NCBI GenBank assembly: GCA_020912385.1
Contig: CP087209.1
Coordinates: 2,170,001-2,234,000 of the forward strand
Direction of reading: 5' to 3'
Source: Neofusicoccum parvum
Lineage: Eukaryota > Ascomycota > Dothideomycetes > Botryosphaeriales > Botryosphaeriaceae
DNA: 64,000 nt
The notes beneath the pieces were generated by a model. The model had not been told where the DNA came from, did no database searches, and was given only the letters and a program-made list of their open reading frames with translations. Position numbers and translations under genes: made by a program. This document shows, piece after piece, positions 55,246 to 64,000 of the stretch. Numbering within the stretch: position 1 is the first letter of the stretch; each line of letters opens with the position of its first letter.

Positions 55246-58200
55246 TCAACCCTCGACTTTTGGCTTCTTTGCCTCAACCTCATTCTCTCCCGTCGCATCC
55301 CCGTCAAGACTCCGCTTTGTTCCACCAGGCGGTTTGGGCCCTGGGGCTGGCGACGGTCGTTTACCCGCAAATGATCCGGAGGCAGGCGCCGAAGGAGTAG
55401 CTGACACAGGCGTTCCAGGCTTGGGACTACCACCCAATGGAGTCAATGCCTCAACCGGTGGTGGGACAGGAGTGCTTGTGCCGTTTGCTCGTGGTGGTAG
55501 TGCTTGCGTTGGTGCGGGGGTTGGCGCTTGTTGAGGTACAGGAGGATGGGCCGACACAGGATTGAAAGAAGTTGCTGTGCCAGTTGGCGGCTGGATTTGA
55601 GCAGTGTTTCCCTGGCCAGTCTGAGGGTCATTTGAAGTATTTAGTGACATGGGAGACTTGGCAGGTTCTGTCAGACGTGGAAGGGAGGGATGCTGTGTTG
55701 GAGTCGGGCCAGGCGTCTGCCCATTAACGGAACCACTCGCTGGCAGCTGAGATGGAATAGAGGCAGCTTGATCAGGCGCCCGACTCTGCTGGGTCGCTTG
55801 ACTAAGAGCGACGTTTGGAGCCGTTGAACTAGATGTTTTAACCTGCTCTTGTTCAGGATGGCCTGCTGCTGTGCCCTGATCGGATGTGAGGGGCTGACTG
55901 GCAGGGTGCTGGCCCAGGGTGGTGGTTTGAGGCTGTGTTGGCGCACTGCTAGGTGCTGGTGCTCTACCAACACGGCTCTCAGCCTCCTCAACCAAGTAAC
56001 CGAAGTTGAACTTCTTTAGCATGCCCTTGACCGCATCCTCAATGTCTTTCTCGTCCTTGAGATCCAGTTTCGCATTCTCATCCGTCTCCTCTTCCTTCTG
56101 CGGGTATCTCTCAGGATACAGAGCCCGTTCCAGACCACGATCGGTGAGCTTCACGATCTCATCGCGTGTCAGTTTGCGCTTAAGCATAGCGTGAGCATTT
56201 CTGATGTAGTAGTCGCGGAAGTTGTTGAGCATCGTCGCATACGGTGCAGAATCGGAATACAGATTTGGCTTTCTCGGCGGAATGGGTTCGTTAGGTGGAT
56301 GGCTGGCAGAGGCAGGTGCCGGCGTGGTGCTTTGTTGCCCCGGGTGCTGCGGAGGTTGTGACATGCCAGGTTGGACAGGCTGTGACTGTGCAGAGTGGGG
56401 CGTGCGGGGTGGATAGGCAGGTGCAGTTGCAGGAGGAGAATAAGCTGGAGCGGCCGCCGTTACGTACGGCGAAGGACCGGCCGTCGCGTAGGAGCTTCCA
56501 GAAGGAGGATGTGAGGATGAGGCAGAATTCGGAGGGTAAGACATAGGGGGTGCGCCAGGTGGGGCTCCATAGGGCGAGCCTCCGTACGGACTAGGATAAG
56601 GTGCTCTGGCACCATTGGGGGCCCCATACGGTGGCCGATGCTGAACTGGCTGTGCTGCTTGTCCAAGAGGCTGAGAACCATACGGAGATTGATAAGTGCG
56701 TTGCTGAGCGGCCGGGTATGCAGGCTGTCCTGGAGCTGCCGGTGGTCTGGGGGGGTATGGACCAGGAGGGTGTTGGTAATTTGGTGCTCCATGGGGCATC
56801 GCTCCATAGGGTGACTGGTGAGAAGGGGGGTAGTAAGGTCGAGGTTGAGGCTGTGGCGGGGGCGTGACTCGTTTCCGTCTCTCTTTCTCGATAGAGACAC
56901 CTGGGTTGATCGCCCACAGCCAACCCTTTCCTTCTTTTTCGGCTTTGCGGAAGGCATCGTGTTGGCCAAGGTTATGGCGGACGCTGCTCTGCCAGCCCGT
57001 AGTCCCAGTTTTGAATTTGTAGTAGGGGTATTTCCGCTCAATGGCACTGTATATCTGCTGTAGGTTGAGCTTTCCCTCTTTGGAGTTCGAAATAGCCTCG
57101 TGGATAAGGACCACGTAGTTGGCCGCGGGGCGTTGCAGCTGTTCTTCCGTGTAGTCTGACTCCTTCATTTCAGGAGACGGTGTGCGCAAAGGCCTTGAGA
57201 TCTTAACTGATTTCTTTTCTGCGCCTTGCCCTTCGCCGTCAGGGCCGGCAGATTCGCCCTCGGCGCCTTCACTCTTGGGCTTCTTCTCTGATTTGCCTTC
57301 TCCATCCTTCTTCTCGCGAGGTCGAGTTAGATCAACTTTCGTGATAGATTCTGGATCAAGACCTAGCTTCCTTGCCTTCTCGGCCTCTTTCTTGCGTCGC
57401 ATGATTTCGGCCTTCTCGCGCTTCGACATGATGCCATCCTTCGGCGGCCGACCCGGACCCTTCTTTCTCTCAATGACTGTGCCGGGTTCAAGACCAAGCT
57501 TTTCAGCTTCCTCTGCGGTCAGGACACGTCTACCGCTGCTGTCTTTGTTGGCCTGAATTTCGAGCTTCTTCTCGTCCTTGTCCTTGCCTCCTTCAGTCTT
57601 GATCTCAGGCTGCGATATCTCCGTGCTTGGCTGGGGTACGTCCTCAGGAGGAACAATGCTGACTTGTGACGCCGGCTCGGTCTTTTCCTTCGGCTTGTCG
57701 ACGGTCTTCGAAGGCGCTTTGGATGTGGTCTTCGAGGCGGTCTTTGAGGCGGTCTTCGTGGCGGTCTTCGAGGCGGTCTTCTCCTTCTTCTCCTTCTTCT
57801 CCTTCTTTTCCTTCTCTCTCTCCCTCTCTTTCTCCTTCTCCTTCTCGTTCTCTTTCTCCTTGCCCTTATCCTTGAACACTTCTTCAGGCTGAACGGTGCT
57901 TTGAGCCTTCGGTGTTGACTTGCCAGCAGCTCTGGCTTTGACTTTGGCTTCCTTCTTTGCCTTGAGCTTCTCCTTCTTCTTTTTCTTTTTCAAACGGGCC
58001 TCCGCCTTCGAGTCTTTGGTTGTCGCTTGCTGAGCAGGTTGTTTTAGCTTCAACTTGAGCTTGACCTTTGGTAAATGCTCGTTCTCCCGATACTCGTCTT
58101 CTGCATCGTCATCAGCAGAGAACTCCTCCTCCTCGGAGTCCCATCCGTAAGCATGCGGGCTGAAGTCGTAGTGCTCGGCGTAGCTGAAGCCATCATCATC

Positions 58201-59616
58201 ACTCTCATCGTCGGGAACGATGCTCTGGCCACGTCCGTCCTCGAAGTTGAGGCTGATTCCACCACTGATGCTATCAGAGCTCTCTGAGTGGGCGTCATCA
58301 TCTGCTGGAGCATTCGGGAGGCGAAACATGATAGCCACGGCGCCGATCTGAATCTTATCCCCATCGTGAAGCTCGACCGCATCGTGTTCCGGCAAGTAAT
58401 GAACTTCATTCAAGAAAGCACCATTCCGACCAAGCACCTTCATTTCGAACCCCTGGTTGTCAAAGCTATAGTAGATCTTGAGATGCTTCCTGGAGATGCC
58501 CTTGTGGCCAACGGGACCGCTCTCCGACATCGGCGGATGTATGGGGACCAAAGGAATTTCGTAAGGATCTGGAAGAAAGGAAGAGGTCTCGGGCTGATTG
58601 AAGACGAGTCCGTTGTAGTCTATCGGCTCAAAAGCGTTGCTGCCGGCGATGGAGCTCTTCCGCGAGTGGCGCTGCGAAGAAGAACTCGTTGACTTTGACT
58701 CCTTCTTTTTCTTCTTCCTTTTCAGCGGAGCAACGTTGACATGGTAATCATCCCCTCCCATAATACCACCACACTCACTAAGATTGCTGCGACAGACACT
58801 TGCTACGCTGGGCGCAGTGGGTCGAATAGGCGTTTGCGGGCCTTCTCCGACGCTGCCGGCCTGCTCCTGAAGTTCCTCCTGCTTACGCCTCCGCATTTCC
58901 TGCTGGAAAGCACGCGCATCTCTGCCCAACTCCACCGCATATGTTGTCATATAGAAATCTCCGTCGGGGAATTCGAGTTTTGCGAATGCACACTGGCGAC
59001 TGTCCTCGACCTGAAGACCGGAGTGAGAGGAGAGAGGATATGTAGGGGCAAGCATATCCGGAGGTATGGCCAGAGCATCGGATGGTTGGACGTCCATACT
59101 ACCGTAGTAGTCTTGCCCATTGGCTCCGTCCATGAGCACTGGGCCTGGTCCAGCTCCACCAGTCAAATCGTGAGGCCCCGAGACGAAGGGATCCGGGAGA
59201 CTGCCGACATCAACTGTGGTTTTAATTCCCTGGGTGGCTTCCTCTGTAGCTTGCGTAGGTTCAACCTGGTCGGTGGGCTGATCGTTGGCAGCCGTCTCTG
59301 CAGGCAAGATTGGGGTGCTCGGGTTTGTGGTGTCTGGCTGGGTCGTTTGCTTTTCATCGGACGGTTGTGTTTGTGCGCCGCCTGAGCTATCGTCCTTCGC
59401 CACTTCTTCTTCGTCTTGTGTGCTGGTTGCTTGCAGGCGGTTACTGGCGCCTTCCGAGGCTGGCGCGGGCGTTGGCTGCGTCGCTTTCACCAAGTCGGGA
59501 TGCGCTTGGCCGGCGGCCTGCGCACCTGCAACGGCAAGCGACTCCTCTATGCCTTCCATGGTTGTCGCGTCCGGGGCAGCGCCGGGATTGCTGATTGTCT
59601 CTTTCTCCTCCATCAT
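55246..59616 (-). CDS. FHL1: FHA/forkhead transcription regulator, Fhl1-like
   Basis: One exon encodes 1456 residues from the first ATG (59616). The open frame runs on to 59784, but that codon is TTG. An FHA domain starts at CAFAKLEF (about 209), is split by a low-complexity insert (about 236-365), and resumes at GISRKHLKIYY with VLGRNGAFLNE (to about 434). A KVKLKLKLK stretch, long Lys/Glu-rich repeats, TASK/TATK repeats (615-638) and an AT-hook-like GPGRPP (720-725) follow. The forkhead domain (about 828-910) includes WQSSVRHNLGQHDAF and GKGWLWAINPG. The last 500 residues are Pro/Gln/Ala-rich. This order is that of Fhl1, which with Ifh1 controls ribosomal-protein genes in yeast. The function in filamentous fungi is less certain. 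Confidence 0.9.
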   Translation of the reverse strand: MMEEKETISNPGAAPDATTMEGIEESLAVAGAQAAGQAHPDLVKATQPTPAPASEGASNRLQATSTQDEEEVAKDDSSGGAQTQPSDEKQTTQPDTTNPSTPILPAETAANDQPTDQVEPTQATEEATQGIKTTVDVGSLPDPFVSGPHDLTGGAGPGPVLMDGANGQDYYGSMDVQPSDALAIPPDMLAPTYPLSSHSGLQVEDSRQCAFAKLEFPDGDFYMTTYAVELGRDARAFQQEMRRRKQEELQEQAGSVGEGPQTPIRPTAPSVASVCRSNLSECGGIMGGDDYHVNVAPLKRKKKKKESKSTSSSSQRHSRKSSIAGSNAFEPIDYNGLVFNQPETSSFLPDPYEIPLVPIHPPMSESGPVGHKGISRKHLKIYYSFDNQGFEMKVLGRNGAFLNEVHYLPEHDAVELHDGDKIQIGAVAIMFRLPNAPADDDAHSESSDSISGGISLNFEDGRGQSIVPDDESDDDGFSYAEHYDFSPHAYGWDSEEEEFSADDDAEDEYRENEHLPKVKLKLKLKQPAQQATTKDSKAEARLKKKKKKEKLKAKKEAKVKARAAGKSTPKAQSTVQPEEVFKDKGKEKENEKEKEKEREREKEKKEKKEKKEKTASKTATKTASKTASKTTSKAPSKTVDKPKEKTEPASQVSIVPPEDVPQPSTEISQPEIKTEGGKDKDEKKLEIQANKDSSGRRVLTAEEAEKLGLEPGTVIERKKGPGRPPKDGIMSKREKAEIMRRKKEAEKARKLGLDPESITKVDLTRPREKKDGEGKSEKKPKSEGAEGESAGPDGEGQGAEKKSVKISRPLRTPSPEMKESDYTEEQLQRPAANYVVLIHEAISNSKEGKLNLQQIYSAIERKYPYYKFKTGTTGWQSSVRHNLGQHDAFRKAEKEGKGWLWAINPGVSIEKERRKRVTPPPQPQPRPYYPPSHQSPYGAMPHGAPNYQHPPGPYPPRPPAAPGQPAYPAAQQRTYQSPYGSQPLGQAAQPVQHRPPYGAPNGARAPYPSPYGGSPYGAPPGAPPMSYPPNSASSSHPPSGSSYATAGPSPYVTAAAPAYSPPATAPAYPPRTPHSAQSQPVQPGMSQPPQHPGQQSTTPAPASASHPPNEPIPPRKPNLYSDSAPYATMLNNFRDYYIRNAHAMLKRKLTRDEIVKLTDRGLERALYPERYPQKEEETDENAKLDLKDEKDIEDAVKGMLKKFNFGYLVEEAESRVGRAPAPSSAPTQPQTTTLGQHPASQPLTSDQGTAAGHPEQEQVKTSSSTAPNVALSQATQQSRAPDQAASIPSQLPASGSVNGQTPGPTPTQHPSLPRLTEPAKSPMSLNTSNDPQTGQGNTAQIQPPTGTATSFNPVSAHPPVPQQAPTPAPTQALPPRANGTSTPVPPPVEALTPLGGSPKPGTPVSATPSAPASGSFAGKRPSPAPGPKPPGGTKRSLDGDATGENEVEAKKPKVEG

Positions 59617-60151
59617 GACGGCGGTTTCGGCATCGGCATCTTGCGTCGCGGATGGAGAGGGACGCGCATACGGTGGGGGGAGCGGCAGCGATGGTGTGGG
59701 CAGACGGACGGGTGGCCTGGCCGCTGAGCGTCTGCGACTGCGCTCTCGGGCGGCAGTGAAGGCTGGATGGGCGACGTGAGCCAACGGCGCGGAATCGCAG
59801 TCGCAGCTGGTGAGGAACGCTGGAGATTCTCAGACGCCTCCGAAGTTTAAGCGGGGCGGGTCGTCAGATTTGTTGTCTCGCCGAGCGCCACTGCGCGGCG
59901 GGCGGTGAGCAGAGGAGCTGGAGCGGCCTGGCTTTCGTATCCCCGTCGTCGCCAATCGCCTATCGCGGCTGCTTGTTGCTGGAAGGCGGAGGTTGGGCTC
60001 ACCCGTCTTCAAATGCGCCCGGGCGTTGAACCCCAGTTCTGCGCACCGGAAAAATCAGCGTCATCCGACCAGCTGTCGGCAGCATTCTTCACATCGAGCC
60101 GCACTATCCACATTGGAGCAAGGGATCCTCGCACCCCGTAACACATCAGCA
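59617..60151. promoter_or_regulatory. Divergent promoter region of Fhl1-like gene and oxygenase
   Basis: 535 bases between divergent start codons. The part next to the forkhead gene stays open in its frame to 59784 and may be 5' UTR or part of an unseen first exon. I see no clear motif. Confidence 0.45.
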
Positions 60152-60991
60152 ATGCCGCCAAAGGGCAAGAAGAAAGATTCCGCCCCGCCTGCTGCGAGCT
60201 CTGCTGCCCCCCAGCAAGAGCAACGTCTTCCGAACTGGCCCGTCTTCAAGCCGCTCATCCCATCTTCAGATCTCTCACTGGAGGAAGTCTTACCTGGCCA
60301 GATTGTAACAATACCTAACTTCTGGCCTTCTTCGCTGTGCAAAACTTACGTGTCGTTCCTTTCCTCGTTGCCTCTTACTACGACACCGGGCAAGCCCAAG
60401 AAAGGCGAAGCGGTGCGGGTGAATGATCGCTATCAAATCCAAGATCCTGTCTTTGCCCGACGGCTATGGGAGGAGACGGCTTTGAAAGACGTAGTGCTTG
60501 GGAACGTCGAGTCTGAAGATGGTCTGCAGATGTCTCAAGAAGAAAGACGCAACCTCTGGGGCGGTGAAGTTGTTGGGTTGAATCCTAATATCCGCATTTA
60601 CCGTTACTCAAAGGGGCAGTACTTCGATCAACACTGTAAGTACACCTCGGGCATGACCCAGTCGATACCTAGCTAAGAATCCATAGATGATGATTACAAC
60701 AATGTACTTATTCCTGGAGATCAAGACATTCAAGCCCGGACGACTTGGACGCTGCTTCTCTACCTAACCTCTCCGGCTACAGGATGTATTGGAGGCGAGA
60801 CGGTCTTCTACCCAGAGCCACCCAAGAGAGCCTCCAAAAGAGACCCGCCGCCAGAGCCAATTGCCGTAGGCCTGGAAGTCGGTATGGCCCTACTGCACCG
60901 ACACGGGGCAGAGTGTATGCTGCACGAAGGAAGAGAGGTTCTTGCAGGTGAGAAATGGGTTATTCGCAGCGACCTGTGCGTCCGCAGGTAG
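60152..60991 (+). CDS. Prolyl-4-hydroxylase-like 2-oxoglutarate/Fe(II) oxygenase
   Basis: Two exons (60152-60635, 60687-60991) give 262 residues. The iron ligands are His161 and Asp163 (QYFDQHYDD, joined across the intron) and His241 (MLHEG); Lys251 (GEKWVIRSDL), ten residues later, should bind 2-oxoglutarate. The strands GGETVFYPEP and VGMALLHRHG are typical of the P4H double-stranded helix fold. The N-terminus is basic with no signal peptide, so a cytosolic or nuclear protein is likely, unlike animal collagen hydroxylases. Fungal members are mostly uncharacterised; targets could be proline residues in ribosomal or regulatory proteins. It is divergent from the Fhl1-like gene. Confidence 0.9.
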
Positions 60992-61846
60992 AACGCGTGC
61001 AGAGTACGGATCAGCACGATTTGCTCATGCAGTGCACAATCGAGCAGGAAAGCGTATCTTCCCTGCCTGCCAGCAGCTGCAGCATAAAGCTATACAATCG
61101 AATAAAAATAGAAATTATACCGTCAATAGAGCAGTCCAGCTGTCTTGACTTCTTCTGAGCTGTTGAGCTTTTCTCACGAAATCAAATTTTCCTTGTGCGG
61201 CAAGGGCTCTGAGCAAAACCACGTGCTTCGAAAAGCCTTGGGCATGCGTGCGAAACAGTTGCACAGATGCATGCGAGGGTGGGCGACGATGTCAAGCATG
61301 AGACAGCAACGTTATCGCGAAGCAAAGAATCTGCAGACCCCGCCGCGGGCCTGGACTTGGAGTGAAACACGGCAAGCGGCCCTTAGACGACCATAAGCTG
61401 GAGCACCATGCGAAGAAAGCCAAAGGACTGCTATGAGTAACTCAAGAGGCATGATTCAAATAATGGCAGAATATGGGAGGCCGGGCTCCCTGGGCGAGCG
61501 GGACGCTTTTGTTGACGCGGAGGACCAAACATGTCTTGGCGCGATACTGCGCCGTTTAGTCAAGGCCAGAAACCGTCGACGCTCGCTGCAAAGTGGCGGC
61601 TTCTACTTTTTGGCGACGTGGCCCCGGCGCAAACAACGTGTTGGACCCTTGCAAGCGGTAGAGGCGCGTCAACCTCATCGAACGGACGCGACGACAACAC
61701 CAACGAGCCTGGCCCAAGCATCTTCCGCCTCCCGATCGAAGCTCTGCGCAGAGCTCCTCGCCCACGGCGCGCACGCCTTTCCCGACCGCCACCGCCCTTG
61801 CATCGACCAGCGCCGTCAGTAGACAAGCTTCTATCCGCCTTCCGCC
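60992..61846. other. Intergenic between oxygenase and ARP1
   Basis: 855 bases. 3' UTR of the oxygenase gene, then the ARP1 promoter. A CACGTG is present near 61222. Open frames on both strands have no recognisable features. Confidence 0.5.
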
Positions 61847-63206
61847 ATGGGCTCCAGACTCCTCAACGCACCCATTGTGCTCGACAATGGCAGTGGAACA
61901 ATCCGAGCGGGCTTTGCGGGCCAGGACCTGCCAAAGTGCTATTTCCCATCCTACGTCGGCCGCCCGAAGCACGTCAGAGCTCTTGCCGGAGCGTTGGAGG
62001 GCGACGTCTTCATCGGACCGCGGGCACAAGAGCTGAGGGGCTTGCTGAAGATAAACTACCCATTGGAGCATGGCATTGTCACGGACTGGGACGACATGGA
62101 GAGGATATGGCAATACGTCTACGCCGAGGAGCTGAAGACAGTGAGCGAGGATGTAAGTATACGCAATGGTCGTCTGGCGCGTTTTGGCTATCTGGCATTT
62201 CATCTGATACCATGCGATATCCATCTCTGGGCAAGCCTCGCTAACCGCCGGTGGAATTCAGCACCCCGTCCTACTCACGGAACCGCCGCTGAACCCTCGC
62301 ACCAATCGTGACACCGCCGCCCAAATCCTGTTCGAAACCTTCAATGTACCCGCGCTCTACACCTCTATCCAGGCAGTCCTCTCGCTATACGCGTCCGGTC
62401 GGACCACCGGTGTTGTTCTGGATGCCGGTGATGGCGTGTCGCACGCCGTTCCTGTGTACGGCGGCTTCCAAATCAACAACGCTGTCCAGAGGATAGATGT
62501 CGCCGGACGTGATGTTACGGAGCATCTCCAGATGCTGCTGAGGAAAAGTGGCTACGTGTTCCACACCAGCGCAGAGAAGGAGATCGTGCGCAACATCAAG
62601 GAGTCGCACTCCTATGTCTGTACAGACCCCGTCAAGGAGGAGAAGGAATGGTCGGGCAGCACCGCCAGGGCGAACGAGAAGAGTGTCGAGTACAAGCTTC
62701 CCGATGGGAAGAAGCTCAAGGTAAGTGGTCCTTGGCAGCATAGGCTCCTGCCTCATTAATAACCAACGAATCTAGATCGGTGCCGAGCGCTTCCGGGCTC
62801 CTGAAATCCTCTTCAATCCGGAGCTCATTGGGTCTGAGTACCAAGGTGTCCACCAGCTCGTCGTCAACGCAATCAACAGAACCGATCTGGACTTGCGCAA
62901 GGACCTTTTTGGAAGCATTGTGCTTTCGGGCGGCTCCACTCTGACGAAGGGCTTCGGTGACAGATTATTGCACGAGGTCCAACGCCTTGCCGTCAAGGAC
63001 ATGCGGATCAAAATATACGCGCCTCCTGAGCGAAAGTACACCACGTGGACGGGCGGTAGCATTCTGGCTGGCCTAAGCACGTTCAAGAAGGTCAGCATTG
63101 CCAGCAACCCCTTGCGCTAATTACGACAGCTAATGATCAGCAGATGTGGGTGGAGAAGGACGAGTGGCAGGAAAATCCGGACATCATCCACCAGAAGTTC
63201 GCCTGA
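61847..63206 (+). CDS. ARP1: Actin-related protein Arp1 (centractin, dynactin subunit)
   Basis: Four exons (61847-62152, 62262-62720, 62776-63090, 63144-63206) give 380 residues, exactly the usual length of Arp1. The actin ATP-binding elements are present: [16 protein letters not shown] (phosphate 1), [17 protein letters not shown] (phosphate 2) and [14 protein letters not shown] (adenosine). The peptide [20 protein letters not shown], the ending WVEKDEW and the C-terminus HQKFA are typical. Arp1 forms the short actin-like filament of dynactin, which attaches cargo to cytoplasmic dynein; loss in Neurospora (ro-4) disturbs nuclear distribution. The last exon has only 63 bases. The start is the only ATG that gives the conserved N-terminus. 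Confidence 0.97.
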
Positions 63207-64000
63207 GGGCCTCGCACGAGCGCCCATCGGAGATCCGTCATTTCGCCTTGCATCAGCTTCGGGGTGCCGTCACGTGGGGGGCTCACGAACGACCTTCCCC
63301 TTGTTCTTTCGGCGGGACTCCGAGCGTGCGGTCTCCCCGAAGGCTGGCGCAGGGCGATCTACGTGTCATGTCGGCTGCGACGCTCTGGCTCCGGCTGGAG
63401 CCAGCCATTAGCCTTCCAGGGCTGGTCTTCCCCGCATTTTCGCTTACCGCCGCGTTCCTGGTGTTTCTCTTACCAAATCCCGAGCTCCCCTCTCCGCACC
63501 TTCCTCTGCATGAGTGCGGCGTTTTGTCTGGTCTGCAATACAATACCCCGGCGTTTGGCATATTCACGATGGTTGAGGGATTTCATGGACTACTCTTACG
63601 CAATGCCTTCCAGGCTGGCACGAATTACTCGATCCCAACAAGGACGCAGCCCCCTCTCTGACCGGCGGCCGGGTGGGGCCCGCCGAGCAGGATGCGGTCG
63701 GCGTTCGGGGGCCTTGGCCGTTTGCGGCGGTCTGGGGTAGCGGGCTAGGGGCGGGAAGCAAAAGTCTGGGGACGACGCTAGGATATCACCGACCCAGGAA
63801 CGCAATGCCTGCTTGTGCGTAGCCGCAGGAGGAACTACGTAGGTAGCGTATTGCCGAGCACTAGCAGAAGGTTCTCTTTCAGCCGCGTGTGAGCGCCCCG
63901 TGACCGCGCAATTTGAGGACACGACGGCATCTGCTGGAAGGCGGCCGAGCGTGCGTGAGTGCGTCAAGTGGGCTCAGCCTGAGGCGTGTCGCGCTTCCAC
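63207..64000. other. Intergenic, right end of window
   Basis: 794 bases: ARP1 3' UTR, then GC-rich DNA of unknown role running past the window edge. No supportable gene seen. Confidence 0.5.

Noticed and set aside
59617..59784. N-terminal extension of the Fhl1-like protein
   Set aside because: The frame is open but its first codon is TTG; the first ATG is 59616. An unseen upstream exon is still possible.

Overview
The window is nuclear DNA of a filamentous ascomycete (Pezizomycotina). The evidence is the gene structure (short GT-AG introns of roughly 45-110 bases, single-gene transcription units), a GC-rich background, and the gene families: AtfA-type bZIP, flavin-carrier TRP-like channel, isocitrate lyase, forkhead/FHA regulator, DHA1 transporters and GH35 beta-galactosidase. 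A class such as Dothideomycetes is possible but cannot be decided from sequence alone. I see no tRNA, rRNA, CRISPR array or intact transposon. Exon joins below were read by eye and each keeps the reading frame.

Layout, left to right. 2.6-4.8 kb: DHA1 drug/polyamine-type transporter (-). 6.7-8.6 kb: isocitrate lyase (-). 9.9-11.4 kb: divergent protein kinase (-). 13.5-15.9 kb: TRP-like flavin carrier (-). 18.5-20.8 kb: nine-exon DEAD-box helicase HAS1 (-), divergent from a DUF1365 membrane protein (+, 21.1-23.2 kb). 23.5-24.4 kb: SDR with a peroxisomal C-terminus (-), divergent from an OTUD6-type deubiquitinase (+). 26.0-27.0 kb: thiol methyltransferase with a natural N-terminal six-histidine run (-), divergent from a second DHA1 transporter (+, 28.2-30.0 kb).

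31-42 kb looks like a small carbohydrate-use neighbourhood: bHLH factor (+), unusual transaldolase (-), intron-rich sugar transporter (+), possible small gene (-) and secreted GH35 beta-galactosidase (+). The transaldolase and transporter are divergent and share a 932-base promoter with direct repeats and dyads. This is the best candidate for an undescribed functional unit; the link is inferred from position and predicted function.

42-64 kb: Dus1 tRNA-dihydrouridine synthase (+), an AT-rich island (about 43.9-46.7 kb) with one small membrane-protein gene (-), F-box/zinc-like protein (-), AtfA/Atf1 bZIP factor with a CRE-like site just upstream of its start (-), 5-hydroxyisourate hydrolase (-), Fhl1-type FHA/forkhead regulator (-), prolyl-4-hydroxylase-like oxygenase (+) and the dynactin actin-related protein Arp1 (+). 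Most of this part is housekeeping.
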